41,160 bases of DNA, taken from an uncultured Collinsella sp. GTDB lineage: Bacteria > Actinomycetota > Coriobacteriia > Coriobacteriales > Coriobacteriaceae. Made by a program: the position numbers and the translations under genes. The stretch is from assembly GCA_905208975.1 (NCBI GenBank), contig CAJLRE010000011.1:1-41160 (forward strand), written 5' to 3'. Positions 1 through 8,447 of the stretch are shown here, piece by piece (position 1 is the stretch's first letter; the number at the start of each line of letters is the position of its first letter). The notes beneath the pieces are model-generated. The model saw only the letters and a program-made list of their open reading frames with translations. It ran no database searches and was not told the DNA's origin.

Positions 1-436
1 CGACCCAGCTGCACAGGCCCGCGATAACGCCGGTCAGGCCGGCCTCCGGTCCAATGCTTCCGCCAAACAGCAGCGGCAGCAATGCCGCAAGCGAAAGCTT
101 GCCCAGGTTGTCGTACGGGTAGCAACCGTCCTGTTTAACCTTGGCCATCACCTGGTTAAGGTCGTCGGTCTTGGTGCCCGTCATCTTTTCGTACAGACCG
201 ATCAGCAGGCCGCCCAGCAAGCAGACAAAAAACGGGTACGGCAGAAAACCGAACGGGCCGCTCGCGAGCTCAGGCGAAGCGACGCCCAGCGCGTGCGGAA
301 TCTCGGTCCACAGATAGTCGACACCGTGCTCCATCGCAAAAAAGAACAGCCAGACCGCGGCGCCTGCGAACGCACCGGTCACGGCAACGCTAACTAAAAA
401 CAGCGCACGGTTTTTGGGTTTTGCAAGACTATCCAT
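1..436 (-). CDS. ClC-family chloride channel/transporter (N-terminal part, truncated by window edge)
   Basis: Only the first 145 residues lie in the window; the gene continues beyond base 1. It reads as a membrane protein with hydrophobic segments at about residues 11-34 and 62-82. A GGSIGPEAGLTG stretch (about 125-136) resembles the conserved GxxxGPEAG region that lines the anion path in ClC channels and Cl-/H+ exchangers. The ATG at 436 follows a strong GGAGG (442-446). The likely role is anion (chloride or fluoride) movement across the cytoplasmic membrane. The gene runs in the same direction as the LOG and K+ channel genes upstream but is separated by 125 bp, so it may have its own promoter. 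The subfamily cannot be told from this fragment. Confidence 0.75.
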   Translation of the reverse strand, partial: MDSLAKPKNRALFLVSVAVTGAFAGAAVWLFFFAMEHGVDYLWTEIPHALGVASPELASGPFGFLPYPFFVCLLGGLLIGLYEKMTGTKTDDLNQVMAKVKQDGCYPYDNLGKLSLAALLPLLFGGSIGPEAGLTGVIAGLCSWV

Positions 437-475
437 CGGGACCTCCCGTGGTCAAATTCGGCAAAGATACGTTTT

Positions 476-481
476 ATTGTA
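476..481 (-). promoter_or_regulatory. Possible -10 box for the ClC-type gene
   Basis: The minus strand reads TACAAT 40 bases upstream of the ATG at 436, inside the 125 bp gap after the LOG gene. No good -35 box at 16-18 bp spacing was found, so this is weak. Confidence 0.25.
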
Positions 482-561
482 GAGCGAGCGTTGCCCGAAC
501 GAGCCAACCGTCTGCGCCGCAAACGGCACCATTGGGAGTCATAGTGGGGCAGGCTCAAGAC

Positions 562-1095
562 TTATCCGTTGATAATCGAGGCAATCTCGCGCAAATCGTC
601 GGCAAAGTAGATGCCGTGCTGGCGCCTCGGGCTCGAAAGCCCTTTATCAATCATGTGCTCGAGCAACGCCTTAAGATCGTTGTAGTAGCCCCCAAGGTTG
701 TACAGAATGCACGGCGCATCGAGATGCCCCAACGACACGGCGGACATGACCTCGGCAATCTCCTCGAGCGTACCCGTCCCACCGGGAAAGGCGATGAACG
801 CGTCACCGAGCTCAATCATCTTGGCCTTGCGTTCGGCCATGTCACTCGTCACGATAAGGTCGTCGATACCGTCATGTTGAAACTCGGCCTCGATAAAAAA
901 GCTCGGCTCCACACCGGTCACGTGTCCGCCGGCATCGAGCACGCTATCGGCGAGCGCGCCCATCAGCCCCGACTTGGACCCGCCGTATACCAGCGCGTGG
1001 CCGTTGGAGCCAATCCATGTGCCGAGCTGCTGCACCGCAGGCAGAAACGCCGGGTCGTTACCGACGCTGGCGCCCAGGTATACCGTGATATTCAT
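562..1095 (-). CDS. LOG family (TIGR00730) nucleotide phosphoribohydrolase-like protein
   Basis: This 177-residue cytoplasmic Rossmann-fold protein matches the LOG (lysine-decarboxylase-like) family. The nucleotide-binding GGSKSGLMG is at residues 38-46 and the signature PGGTGTLEE at 104-112, with an Arg-Lys pair at 89-90 upstream. Characterised members cleave nucleoside 5'-monophosphates to base plus ribose 5-phosphate (cytokinin activation in plants); the role in most bacteria is unsettled. The length is typical. The ATG at 1095 follows an AAGGGGG ribosome site. The gene starts 35 bp after the stop of the K+ channel gene on the same strand, so the two are probably co-transcribed. Confidence 0.9.
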   Translation of the reverse strand: MNITVYLGASVGNDPAFLPAVQQLGTWIGSNGHALVYGGSKSGLMGALADSVLDAGGHVTGVEPSFFIEAEFQHDGIDDLIVTSDMAERKAKMIELGDAFIAFPGGTGTLEEIAEVMSAVSLGHLDAPCILYNLGGYYNDLKALLEHMIDKGLSSPRRQHGIYFADDLREIASIING

Positions 1096-1130
1096 ATTCA
1101 GCCCCCTTGTTGTGACGCGCGGCGCCCGCC

Positions 1131-1556
1131 CTAGCGTTGGCGTCGGCGATATTCGCGCACGCGGCGCGACAGGTCGGCGAGCTCATCGCGATCGAGCTCT
1201 TCCAGATGCTCAAGATCGTCCATAAAGCGCGCCATGGTGTCCTTTTGGCGCATCTTGATGAGCGTATTGCAGTAGTTCACCGCCACGCCCGTGAGCATGG
1301 CGATGTAGAAGATGCTGATGACGCTCAAAACGACGGTGATAGCGCGGGCAACCGGCGTTTCGGCCGGGATATCGCCAAAGCCGATCGTCGATACGGTCTC
1401 AAAGCTAAACCAGAGGCCATCGCCAAACGTAAGGGTCGCAGGGTCGGACAGCCAGACGGCCGTCGAGCACAGCAGGTAGAAGATAAGGAACAGGCCGGTG
1501 ATGCGCGCAAAGCCAGCCTGGCGCAACACGTCGGCAAGCGTCCTCAACTTGTTCAT
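1131..1556 (-). CDS. Two-TM potassium channel family protein
   Basis: The 141-residue protein has two membrane helices (about 20-38 and 72-95) around a pore loop with TIGFGD at residues 57-62. This is a variant of the TVGYGD potassium selectivity filter. The C-terminal 45 residues are charged and probably helical (DDLEHLEELDRDELADLSRRVREY) and could form a short cytoplasmic coiled coil for tetramer assembly. No RCK/TrkA_N domain is present, so gating is unknown. The open frame extends upstream to 1703, but the ATG at 1556 is preferred: an AAGGGG ribosome site precedes it and the extension runs into repeat DNA. It is probably co-transcribed with the downstream LOG gene. Confidence 0.85.
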   Translation of the reverse strand: MNKLRTLADVLRQAGFARITGLFLIFYLLCSTAVWLSDPATLTFGDGLWFSFETVSTIGFGDIPAETPVARAITVVLSVISIFYIAMLTGVAVNYCNTLIKMRQKDTMARFMDDLEHLEELDRDELADLSRRVREYRRRQR

Positions 1557-1643
1557 CGCGACCCCTTTTCCCAAGCGTCCAATCATGTTCGTTCGGTATT
1601 GTCCCACACTCGGCACTCGAGAACGCTCCTTTTGTGCTGGCAG

Positions 1644-1790
1644 AAAGGGACTGTCCCCAACCGCCGGCACATAAGGAACGTCCCTAAGTGCCAACTCCGG
1701 CAAAGAGTGTCCCCGGCGACTAGTCGTTTAAGAACGTCCCCAATGACTACTACAACTGCCGGACAGATTGGGAACGTCCCTAAGTGCCGG
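1644..1790. repeat. Cluster of GTCCC-containing short repeats (REP-like)
   Basis: This gap holds five short units built round (A/T)GTCCC or CGTCCC. GGAACGTCCCTAAGTGCC occurs exactly twice, at 1675-1692 and 1771-1788. Between them, 1719-1748 matches the reverse complement of 11898-11927 at 28 of 30 positions. GGGACTGTCCCC (1648-1659) resembles the core of the palindrome at 13466. Short GC-rich repeats of this kind are known in many bacteria as REP-type sequences mobilised by REP-associated transposases; no such transposase lies in this window. The repeats lie between the divergently transcribed K+ channel and sensor kinase genes. Confidence 0.7.
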
Positions 1791-1851
1791 ATGTTAGGCA
1801 AGCTGAGCTGGTATCCTTATGCGGTATTATCTCGACTCGATAGGATTGCCT

Positions 1852-4656
1852 GTGAAACCTTCCGCCGTCCTTCGCTTAGCCCTATATCGCACCCTAGCCG
1901 TCGCGCTTGCTGCGCTCACACTACTGAGCGCCGTCATGCCCACCCCAGCCTTTGCCGCCGACTCCGACCAGCAGGTCAAGACGGTCCGCGTTGGCTGGCT
2001 CGTCAACAACAAAGGCTTCCAGGAAGGCACGCCGGGCGAGCGCCTCTCGGGATGGGGCTACGAGTACCTCCAGACCCTCTCGTATTACACAAAGGGCTGG
2101 CAATACGAATACGTTAGCGGCACCTTCTCCGAGCTTATGGACATGCTCGAGGCAGGCGAAATCGACCTCATGCCCAACATCTCGTATTCGGCAGAACGCG
2201 AGCAGAAGCTGCTCTTTTCCTCGAACCCCGAGGGCACCGAGCGCTACTACATCTACGCCAGGCCCGACCGCGACGACCTGGCCAAGGGTGACCCCCAGGC
2301 GCTCCAAGGCCTCACCATCGGCTGCAACTCTGGCGTTATGCAAACTATCGTCGGCCAGCAGTGGCTCGCCGACGAAGGCGTTACCTGCACCTATAAAGAA
2401 ATCGACACCGGCAGTGCCCTCTTTGAGGCGCTTGCAGACGGCGAGGTCGACGCCGTCATCATGAACGACACCATTTCGTCGCCCGATGCGTCACCCATGT
2501 TCTACGTAGGCTCGAGCGACTACTATTTTGCCGTTCCCAAAAGCCGCCCTGATCTGATGAACGACATCAACGCCGCCATGACGACCATCGCCCGCGATAA
2601 CCCGCGCTATAACGAGGAAGTCAAATCGAGTTACTCGACCCAAAACAGTGGCTCGTCATCGCTCACCGGCCCCGAGACCACCTGGCTCAAAGAAAACGGC
2701 AATACCATCACGATCGGCTATCTTAAAAACCAACTTCCCTACTGTACGCAAAATGACGACGGCGAGATGGAAGGGTCGCTCGCCTCGCTTGCAACGACGT
2801 TGCACGACAAGTTTGGCATTACGGTCAAAACAATCGCACTCTCGAGCAACAAACAAATGATCAAAGCCCTTTCCAACGGGGCCATCGATGTCGCCCTGCC
2901 GTTGTTTCGCGACTACTGGCTCGCCGAGCAGACAGGGGTCATCCAGTCAAACTCGATGGGAACGGTTTCGCTGACCGCCATTCACAGTGGCAAAAACCTG
3001 AACAGCGACCTTAAGAACATCGCTTGTACAAAGAGCACAATCGTTAACCGTTTTGAGCTCGAAAGTCTCTTTCCGAACGCAACGGTAACCGAGTATTCGA
3101 ATGACGGCGAGGTGCTCAAAGCCCTCGATGAGGGGAAGGCACGTTGCATCATTGTCCCCAGCACGCGCCTGGAAACTCTCCGCGACATCTACGACATCGA
3201 GGATTTCGAAACACAGGAACTCACCAACACGGCACAACTATCGTGTTTAATTTCGCGCGGCAAGCCCGAGCTGCTGGGAATCATCAATAAGGGCATCGTC
3301 AATGCAGGTGAATCGCTCTCTGCAAACAGCTATTTCCCCACATCGTACTCGGCGCAAGAATCGGATGCGTTCCGACTTCTCTACCGCAACCGCATCGTCA
3401 TTGCGGCAGTCGTCATTTGCATTTTGCTCACCGGCATCGTCATCCTTGTCTGGTCGCTTTACCGCGCACAGGAGGAACGGCAGAAAGCCGATGCCGCCAA
3501 CGCCGCCAAAACCGCTTTCCTCACGCGCATGAGCCACGACATCCGCACGCCGCTCAACGGCATCCTGGGCCTTATCGAAATTGAGGAATTGAGAGAAGGC
3601 GACATGCAGGTCGCCCGCGAAAGCCGCGCCAAGGCGCGCGTTGCCGCCAATCACCTTCTGTCACTGATTAACGACATCCTCGAGATGGGCAGGATCGAGG
3701 AGCGCAAAGTGACGCTCGAGCACGAATCATTCAACCTTAAAGAGCTGTGCGACAATGCGCTCGTACTGTGCAAGCTCCGCGCATCGGACCGCGGCATAAC
3801 CATGCTCGACACCAGCGAGCCCTACGCTGTCGACCAATATATGATCGGCAGCCCCACCCATATTCGGCAGATCCTTGTCAACCTGCTCGACAACAGCATC
3901 AAGTACAACAAGCACGGAGGCACCGTCACGTTCTCATCGACCATCAAACCGGTCGACGACGAGCACGCCGTGTTTTGCTTTAGCGTCTCGGATACCGGCA
4001 TTGGTATGACATCCGAGTTTTTGGCACACATTTACGAGCCGTTTGCCCAGGAAGGCGACGATGCGCGCAGCAAGTTCCAAGGAACCGGCATTGGCATGTC
4101 TATCGTCAAATCGCTCATCGATATGATGGGCGGCACGATTGAGATTTCGAGTGAGGTTGGCGTGGGAAGTACGTTTAACGTCCAGATTCCGCTCGAGATC
4201 GACAAGAACCCTCAGGCAAAAGAACGTACGGACGAGCAGGCATACAGTTGCTCGCTTGCAGACATGAACGTTCTTTTGGCAGAAGATAACGAGCTCAATG
4301 CCGAGATTGCCCAGGCTCTGCTCGAAAGCGAGGGCATCGTCGTAACTCGCGCCGCCGACGGCAACGAAGCGGTCGACCTATACGTTGGCCGTCCCGCGGG
4401 TAGCTTCGATGCGATTCTAATGGACATCATGATGCCGGGCATGGACGGCTACGAGGCAACCCGCGCGATCCGCCTGAGCGAAAAGGCCGATGCGGCCGAC
4501 ATCCCCATCATCGCGCTCACCGCCAACGCCTTTGCCGAAGACGCCAAGGCGGCACACGACGCTGGCATGAACGCCCATCTGCCCAAACCGCTCGACTTTA
4601 ACAAGCTCAAAAACATACTCGCCTGTATCAAGAAAAACGGGGCTGTTTCGCTATAG
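1852..4656 (+). CDS. BvgS-like hybrid sensor histidine kinase with two periplasmic-binding domains
   Basis: This 934-residue protein has, in order: signal peptide (1-35, ending AFA); two extracytoplasmic bacterial solute-binding family 3 domains (about 43-260 and 285-505); one membrane helix (514-537); a HisKA domain with SHDIRTPLNG (His562); a HATPase domain with DNSIKYN, DTGIGM and GTGIGMS motifs; and a receiver domain with phospho-acceptor Asp858 in LMDIMMPGMDG. Venus-flytrap ligand sensing of amino acids or similar solutes is inferred from BvgS/EvgS. No DNA-binding domain or orphan response regulator is adjacent. The ATG at 1819 is also possible, but it lacks a ribosome site. The GTG at 1852 follows TAGGA and gives a normal signal peptide. 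Confidence 0.9.
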   Translation: MKPSAVLRLALYRTLAVALAALTLLSAVMPTPAFAADSDQQVKTVRVGWLVNNKGFQEGTPGERLSGWGYEYLQTLSYYTKGWQYEYVSGTFSELMDMLEAGEIDLMPNISYSAEREQKLLFSSNPEGTERYYIYARPDRDDLAKGDPQALQGLTIGCNSGVMQTIVGQQWLADEGVTCTYKEIDTGSALFEALADGEVDAVIMNDTISSPDASPMFYVGSSDYYFAVPKSRPDLMNDINAAMTTIARDNPRYNEEVKSSYSTQNSGSSSLTGPETTWLKENGNTITIGYLKNQLPYCTQNDDGEMEGSLASLATTLHDKFGITVKTIALSSNKQMIKALSNGAIDVALPLFRDYWLAEQTGVIQSNSMGTVSLTAIHSGKNLNSDLKNIACTKSTIVNRFELESLFPNATVTEYSNDGEVLKALDEGKARCIIVPSTRLETLRDIYDIEDFETQELTNTAQLSCLISRGKPELLGIINKGIVNAGESLSANSYFPTSYSAQESDAFRLLYRNRIVIAAVVICILLTGIVILVWSLYRAQEERQKADAANAAKTAFLTRMSHDIRTPLNGILGLIEIEELREGDMQVARESRAKARVAANHLLSLINDILEMGRIEERKVTLEHESFNLKELCDNALVLCKLRASDRGITMLDTSEPYAVDQYMIGSPTHIRQILVNLLDNSIKYNKHGGTVTFSSTIKPVDDEHAVFCFSVSDTGIGMTSEFLAHIYEPFAQEGDDARSKFQGTGIGMSIVKSLIDMMGGTIEISSEVGVGSTFNVQIPLEIDKNPQAKERTDEQAYSCSLADMNVLLAEDNELNAEIAQALLESEGIVVTRAADGNEAVDLYVGRPAGSFDAILMDIMMPGMDGYEATRAIRLSEKADAADIPIIALTANAFAEDAKAAHDAGMNAHLPKPLDFNKLKNILACIKKNGAVSL

Positions 4657-4697
4657 TTTGTGCTCAACCACCATGCGCAGTAGAAAGGAAGCCAACG

Positions 4698-5177
4698 ATG
4701 TTTAGGCCCTTACGTCGAAAGAAACGCGCCATCACCGACGAGGAAGCGCGCGAACTGCTCGCTACCTGCAAGCGCGGCGTCTTTGCCGTCAACGGCGATG
4801 ATGGCTACCCCTATGCCATTCCCGTCAACTACTTCTTTGACGCCGAGCACGACAAGATTTATTTCCATGGCGCCAAAGCCGGCCACAAGGTCGACGCACT
4901 CAAGCGCGATGACAAGATCTGCTTTACCGTTTACGGCAACGAGTGGTACAAGGACGGCGACTGGGCTCCCTACGTTATGAGTGCCGTTGTCTTTGGTCGT
5001 TGCCGTCTGGTAGATGAGACACCTGCGTTTATCGAGGACAAAGTCCGCCAGCTCGCGCTTAAGTACTACCCCTCTGCCGAAGAAGTTGAAGAGGAAATCG
5101 CCAAAGACATCAAGGGCGTCCAACTCTACGAGATTTCGATTGAGCATCTTTGCGGCAAGCAGATCCATGAAAAGTAA
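4698..5177 (+). CDS. Pyridoxamine 5'-phosphate oxidase-like FMN-binding protein (NimA-like)
   Basis: The 159-residue cytoplasmic protein has the FMN-binding split-barrel pattern of the NimA/PNPOx-like family. Residues around 35-75 (GYPYAIPVNYFF, DKIYFHGAKAGHKVDALKRDDKICFTV) are the conserved flavin-binding region. Relatives include nitroimidazole-resistance proteins, but most are of unknown function, so a reductase role is only inferred. The ATG at 4698 follows AAAGGA. It lies 41 bp after the BvgS-like kinase on the same strand and ends at a hairpin terminator, so it may be the last gene of that unit. Confidence 0.85.
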   Translation: MFRPLRRKKRAITDEEARELLATCKRGVFAVNGDDGYPYAIPVNYFFDAEHDKIYFHGAKAGHKVDALKRDDKICFTVYGNEWYKDGDWAPYVMSAVVFGRCRLVDETPAFIEDKVRQLALKYYPSAEEVEEEIAKDIKGVQLYEISIEHLCGKQIHEK

Positions 5178-5209
5178 GCCCAAAAACAGGTCCTGCAAAT
5201 AGCAAAATG

Positions 5210-5239
5210 GCTCGGTTCCAACCAGTATTGGAACCGAGC
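5210..5239. terminator. Bidirectional hairpin terminator between convergent genes
   Basis: Perfect 12 bp arms (GCTCGGTTCCAA at 5210-5221, complement at 5228-5239) enclose a 6-base loop. A T-rich stretch follows on the plus strand (TATTTGTTT) and ATTTTG on the minus strand. It sits between the stops of the NimA-like gene and the hybrid kinase facing it. Confidence 0.85.
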
Positions 5240-5246
5240 TATTTGT

Positions 5247-7439
5247 TTATGAAGCGTCGGCGGCTATGTGCGCAAGCGCCTCAACGAGATTCTGAGAACT
5301 CACGGGTTTGCTCAGATGCGCGTTCATGCCCGCCTCGCGCGAAAGCCTACGGTCGTCGGCAAAGGCATTGGCGCTCACGGCGATAATCGGCGTGGTCGCG
5401 GCGTCCTCGCGATCGAGCGCTCGAATCTGACGCGTGGCCTCAAGGCCATCGATGCCGGGCATCATGATGTCCATCAATACCACGTCGTACTCGTGCGGCG
5501 CGCTCGCGGCAAACGTCTCGACGGCAGACTCGCCATCTTTAACATGTGTCACGACGGCACCGGCGCGGTCGAGCGTAAACTGTGCGATCTCGGCATTCAG
5601 GTCGTTATCCTCTACGAGCAAAACACGCAGGCCCTGGATCACGTCGCTGTCGCCTGCATCCACGCGAACTGCCTGGGGAATCTCGGAACTCTTGCACTTC
5701 TCAAACGGCAGGCAAATGGTAAACGTCGTCCCCCGCCCCAAGGCGCTCGTAAAGCTCATGGTTCCGCCCATAAGCTCGACCAACTGTTTGGCAATAGACG
5801 CGCCCAGGCCAGTTCCCGATGAAGCGCCTTCCACCTGCTGTTCCTCGCGGCTGAACGGCTCGTAGAGGTGCTGTTGAAACTCCTCGCTCATGCCAATGCC
5901 GTTATCGGCGATCGTGTATTCATAGACGGGGACACCGTCCACCGGCTCCACCTCGCGGCATGTCAGGCGAACATAGCCGCCCTGGCGGTTGTACTTGACG
6001 GCATTACCGGCAATATTGAGCAACAGACGCTTGAGGTGCGTCACGCTCACCCGGGCATAGGGATGATCAAGAGTCCGTTGGTCGCAGATAATTGTCACCA
6101 GGCGCTCCTCGGCTTGGCGCTCCAGAATATCGCACACCTCACGGTTGAGGGCCACCATATCTGTAGGCACGAGATTCAGGTCGACCTGCCCGCTCTCCAA
6201 GCGGCTCATATCGAGTGCCTCGTTCGCAAGGTCGAGCAACAGTCCCGACGCCGTCCAGATCTTTGAGCGGCACTCAGTCTGCTTTTGCAAGTCGTCCGCG
6301 TTGGCATTGCCCACCTCGACCATACCGCGAATGCCGTTGATGGGCGTGCGCAGGTCGTGACTCATGCGACGCAGGAACTCCGTCTTTGCAGAGTTGGCAG
6401 ACGAAGCTTCGCGCGCCGCTTTTGCCAGTTTGTCGCCATAGTCGCGCTCCTGCAGCAACAGGTCGGCAAAGCGTTGGCTCTCGGCGCGGCGGCGCACCAA
6501 CACAACAGTGGCTATAACACCGCCGTAGAGTGCCAACACGCTGGCAACAACAGCGGCAACAACCTCAAAGTAACGCTGCGCGGGAGCATAGGTGTACACG
6601 TAAAAAACGCGCGCTTTACCAAATGTGCCCAGATACCACTCACCGCTGTCGTTAACCAATCTGACCTTACCAGCCAGGCAACGCTCCTTAATGCCGTTGA
6701 CAACGATGGCATCCGTCGCAGGCAAATCGAACACGCCTGACACGGCGGGCTCAACAGCGTTGGTCGCAACGACCTTACCGTCGTTTTCGATCACGATATT
6801 GCCGCTATCGATGGTCTCATAACCATCGAGCAAGCTCTGCAACTTGAGCGTATTGCTCGCGACCGCCTTGGCGCTCTGGTGCCTCACCGCGACAACGATG
6901 CCCTCACCGTCCCGCCGGGCCACGCAGCCAATGTCTGCGACCGAATCGTCCGCAAGCGTAATGCGAGCGGTATAGGACTTAAGCGGATGGGCTGCCACCT
7001 CCAGCACAGGCGCCTCTTTGAGATTCGCGGCGAGCGACTCGTAGCCCACGTCATCCTTCGAGGACTCGGACACCAAGTTGCCCGATGCATCCGTTACGAT
7101 CAGCGCTGTCACATTAAACTGGTCAGCATATTGCTCCAACGTAGCGTTATCCACCGAGCCGTCGCGCTCCATATCGCGCGCCGCCTCTCCGGCGATCTCC
7201 ATAACGCGAATCAGGTTTTTGGTCGCATAGGCGCTGTTGAACGCATCGTAGGAAAGGCTCTGTGTCGCCACGTAATCGACAACGTCGGCAAAGCGCTGCT
7301 CGGCCTGAGCTGTCGTGTAGGCGTAGCTCGTCACGCCGGCAACAATCGAGAGTGCTATCCCCAACAGGACGACGATGAGCCATTCCCGTGCCGAACGATC
7401 GCCCCGCTCCTGAGCGGTGTGGTCGGACGCATCAATCAT
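5247..7439 (-). CDS. Hybrid sensor histidine kinase (dCache-like sensor, HisKA, HATPase, receiver)
   Basis: The 730-residue membrane protein has a helix at about 20-42 and an extracytoplasmic region of about 240 residues that looks like a Cache/PAS-fold sensor. A second helix lies near 287-311. Then come HisKA with SHDLRTPING (His361), HATPase (NIAGNAVKYN, DNGIGM, GTGLG) and a receiver domain with Asp657 in LMDIMMPGIDG. Its kinase core and receiver are close in wording to the BvgS-like protein facing it, suggesting a shared origin. The start overlaps the stop of the upstream binding-protein gene by 4 bp (ATGA), so the two are translationally coupled. No output regulator is nearby; the phosphoryl acceptor is unknown. 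Confidence 0.9.
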   Translation of the reverse strand: MIDASDHTAQERGDRSAREWLIVVLLGIALSIVAGVTSYAYTTAQAEQRFADVVDYVATQSLSYDAFNSAYATKNLIRVMEIAGEAARDMERDGSVDNATLEQYADQFNVTALIVTDASGNLVSESSKDDVGYESLAANLKEAPVLEVAAHPLKSYTARITLADDSVADIGCVARRDGEGIVVAVRHQSAKAVASNTLKLQSLLDGYETIDSGNIVIENDGKVVATNAVEPAVSGVFDLPATDAIVVNGIKERCLAGKVRLVNDSGEWYLGTFGKARVFYVYTYAPAQRYFEVVAAVVASVLALYGGVIATVVLVRRRAESQRFADLLLQERDYGDKLAKAAREASSANSAKTEFLRRMSHDLRTPINGIRGMVEVGNANADDLQKQTECRSKIWTASGLLLDLANEALDMSRLESGQVDLNLVPTDMVALNREVCDILERQAEERLVTIICDQRTLDHPYARVSVTHLKRLLLNIAGNAVKYNRQGGYVRLTCREVEPVDGVPVYEYTIADNGIGMSEEFQQHLYEPFSREEQQVEGASSGTGLGASIAKQLVELMGGTMSFTSALGRGTTFTICLPFEKCKSSEIPQAVRVDAGDSDVIQGLRVLLVEDNDLNAEIAQFTLDRAGAVVTHVKDGESAVETFAASAPHEYDVVLMDIMMPGIDGLEATRQIRALDREDAATTPIIAVSANAFADDRRLSREAGMNAHLSKPVSSQNLVEALAHIAADAS

Positions 7440-8305
7440 GACAGGCCCTCCACATTCAAAAAGGGCGAAGGGTCATCAAAATACTTTGACACCAGGCGCT
7501 CCATGGTGCCATCGGCAAGCATTTCTTGGTAGGCATGGGTGAGCTTAACGTCGATGCCGCGTGTGTCGTTGATATCGAAAGCGGTGCCCAAACCAACCTC
7601 TAGCAGCGGCTCAGACAAAATGCGATACGTCACGCCATAGTCTTTTTCGTAGGTGAGCAGCGAGGACTCATGCGCGGCGATGGCGTCGACTAGGCCCTCG
7701 ACAAGCGCCGGGTTCAGGTACGAGCGGTCCGAAAAGCTGTAGAGCTCCTTAATCTGCGGAACGTTTTCATTGGTGTGATTGAGCAGAATCGATTCGGGCT
7801 TGGTGGTGGACTGGACCGCCACGACCCTACCCTCAAGATCGGCAAGCGTGTAGATATCGCTTTCGGGATCGACAGCAACCACCTGTCGGCTCGCAAGGTA
7901 CGGCCCCGCCCAGCGATACTCGCCTTCGCGGCCCGTCATACTAAAGCTGCCCATGACGCAATCGAGCTCGCCGCTCGCCAGCAGCTCTTTCTTCTTTTCC
8001 CAGTCGATCAGCTGGTACTTTGGCTTGTAGCCAATGCGGCCCAAAGCCTCGGTCAAAATATCGACATCCAGGCCAACAATATCGCCGTACTCGTTGCTAT
8101 ACACAAACGGTGGATAGAGGTCGCTGCCAACGTTGAGCGTCTTAAGGTTGTCGTCTTTGACCTGCGAGGCGGCTGCGCCTTCTGATGCAGACGCCCCGGC
8201 CCCATCATTCAACCCGGAACAGCCAGCTATCGCCACGACAAAGGCGCCCACCACTGCAAGCGCAACAAACAACGATATGGCGGCCGAGCGACGAGGTCTT
8301 TTCAT
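7436..8305 (-). CDS. Substrate-binding lipoprotein (SBP family 3), partner of hybrid kinase
   Basis: The 289-residue protein begins with a lipoprotein signal (MKRPRRSAAISLFVALAVVG, then lipobox VAIAGC). A solute-binding family 3 domain like that of polar amino-acid ABC transporters follows (LYPPFVYSNEYGDIVGLDVD, LDCVMGSFSMTGREG). No ABC permease or ATPase gene is near. It overlaps the hybrid kinase by 4 bp, so it most likely presents ligand to the kinase rather than to a transporter (inference). The frame is open to 8377, but the ATG at 8305 is preferred: it follows GGAG and places the signal peptide at the N-terminus. Confidence 0.88.
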   Translation of the reverse strand: MKRPRRSAAISLFVALAVVGAFVVAIAGCSGLNDGAGASASEGAAASQVKDDNLKTLNVGSDLYPPFVYSNEYGDIVGLDVDILTEALGRIGYKPKYQLIDWEKKKELLASGELDCVMGSFSMTGREGEYRWAGPYLASRQVVAVDPESDIYTLADLEGRVVAVQSTTKPESILLNHTNENVPQIKELYSFSDRSYLNPALVEGLVDAIAAHESSLLTYEKDYGVTYRILSEPLLEVGLGTAFDINDTRGIDVKLTHAYQEMLADGTMERLVSKYFDDPSPFLNVEGLS

Positions 8306-8447
8306 CGAGCTCCAGACGATCCTGTTTACAGACTCAAGAGCAAAGATATTAGCAGACAAAACCGCGCTTGCGCTCAATGGTTACAGATGCTTTACCATAC
8401 GGGGCCTTCCAGCCAATCTGGCAGACAGCCCCGCATGCAGCACTCAC

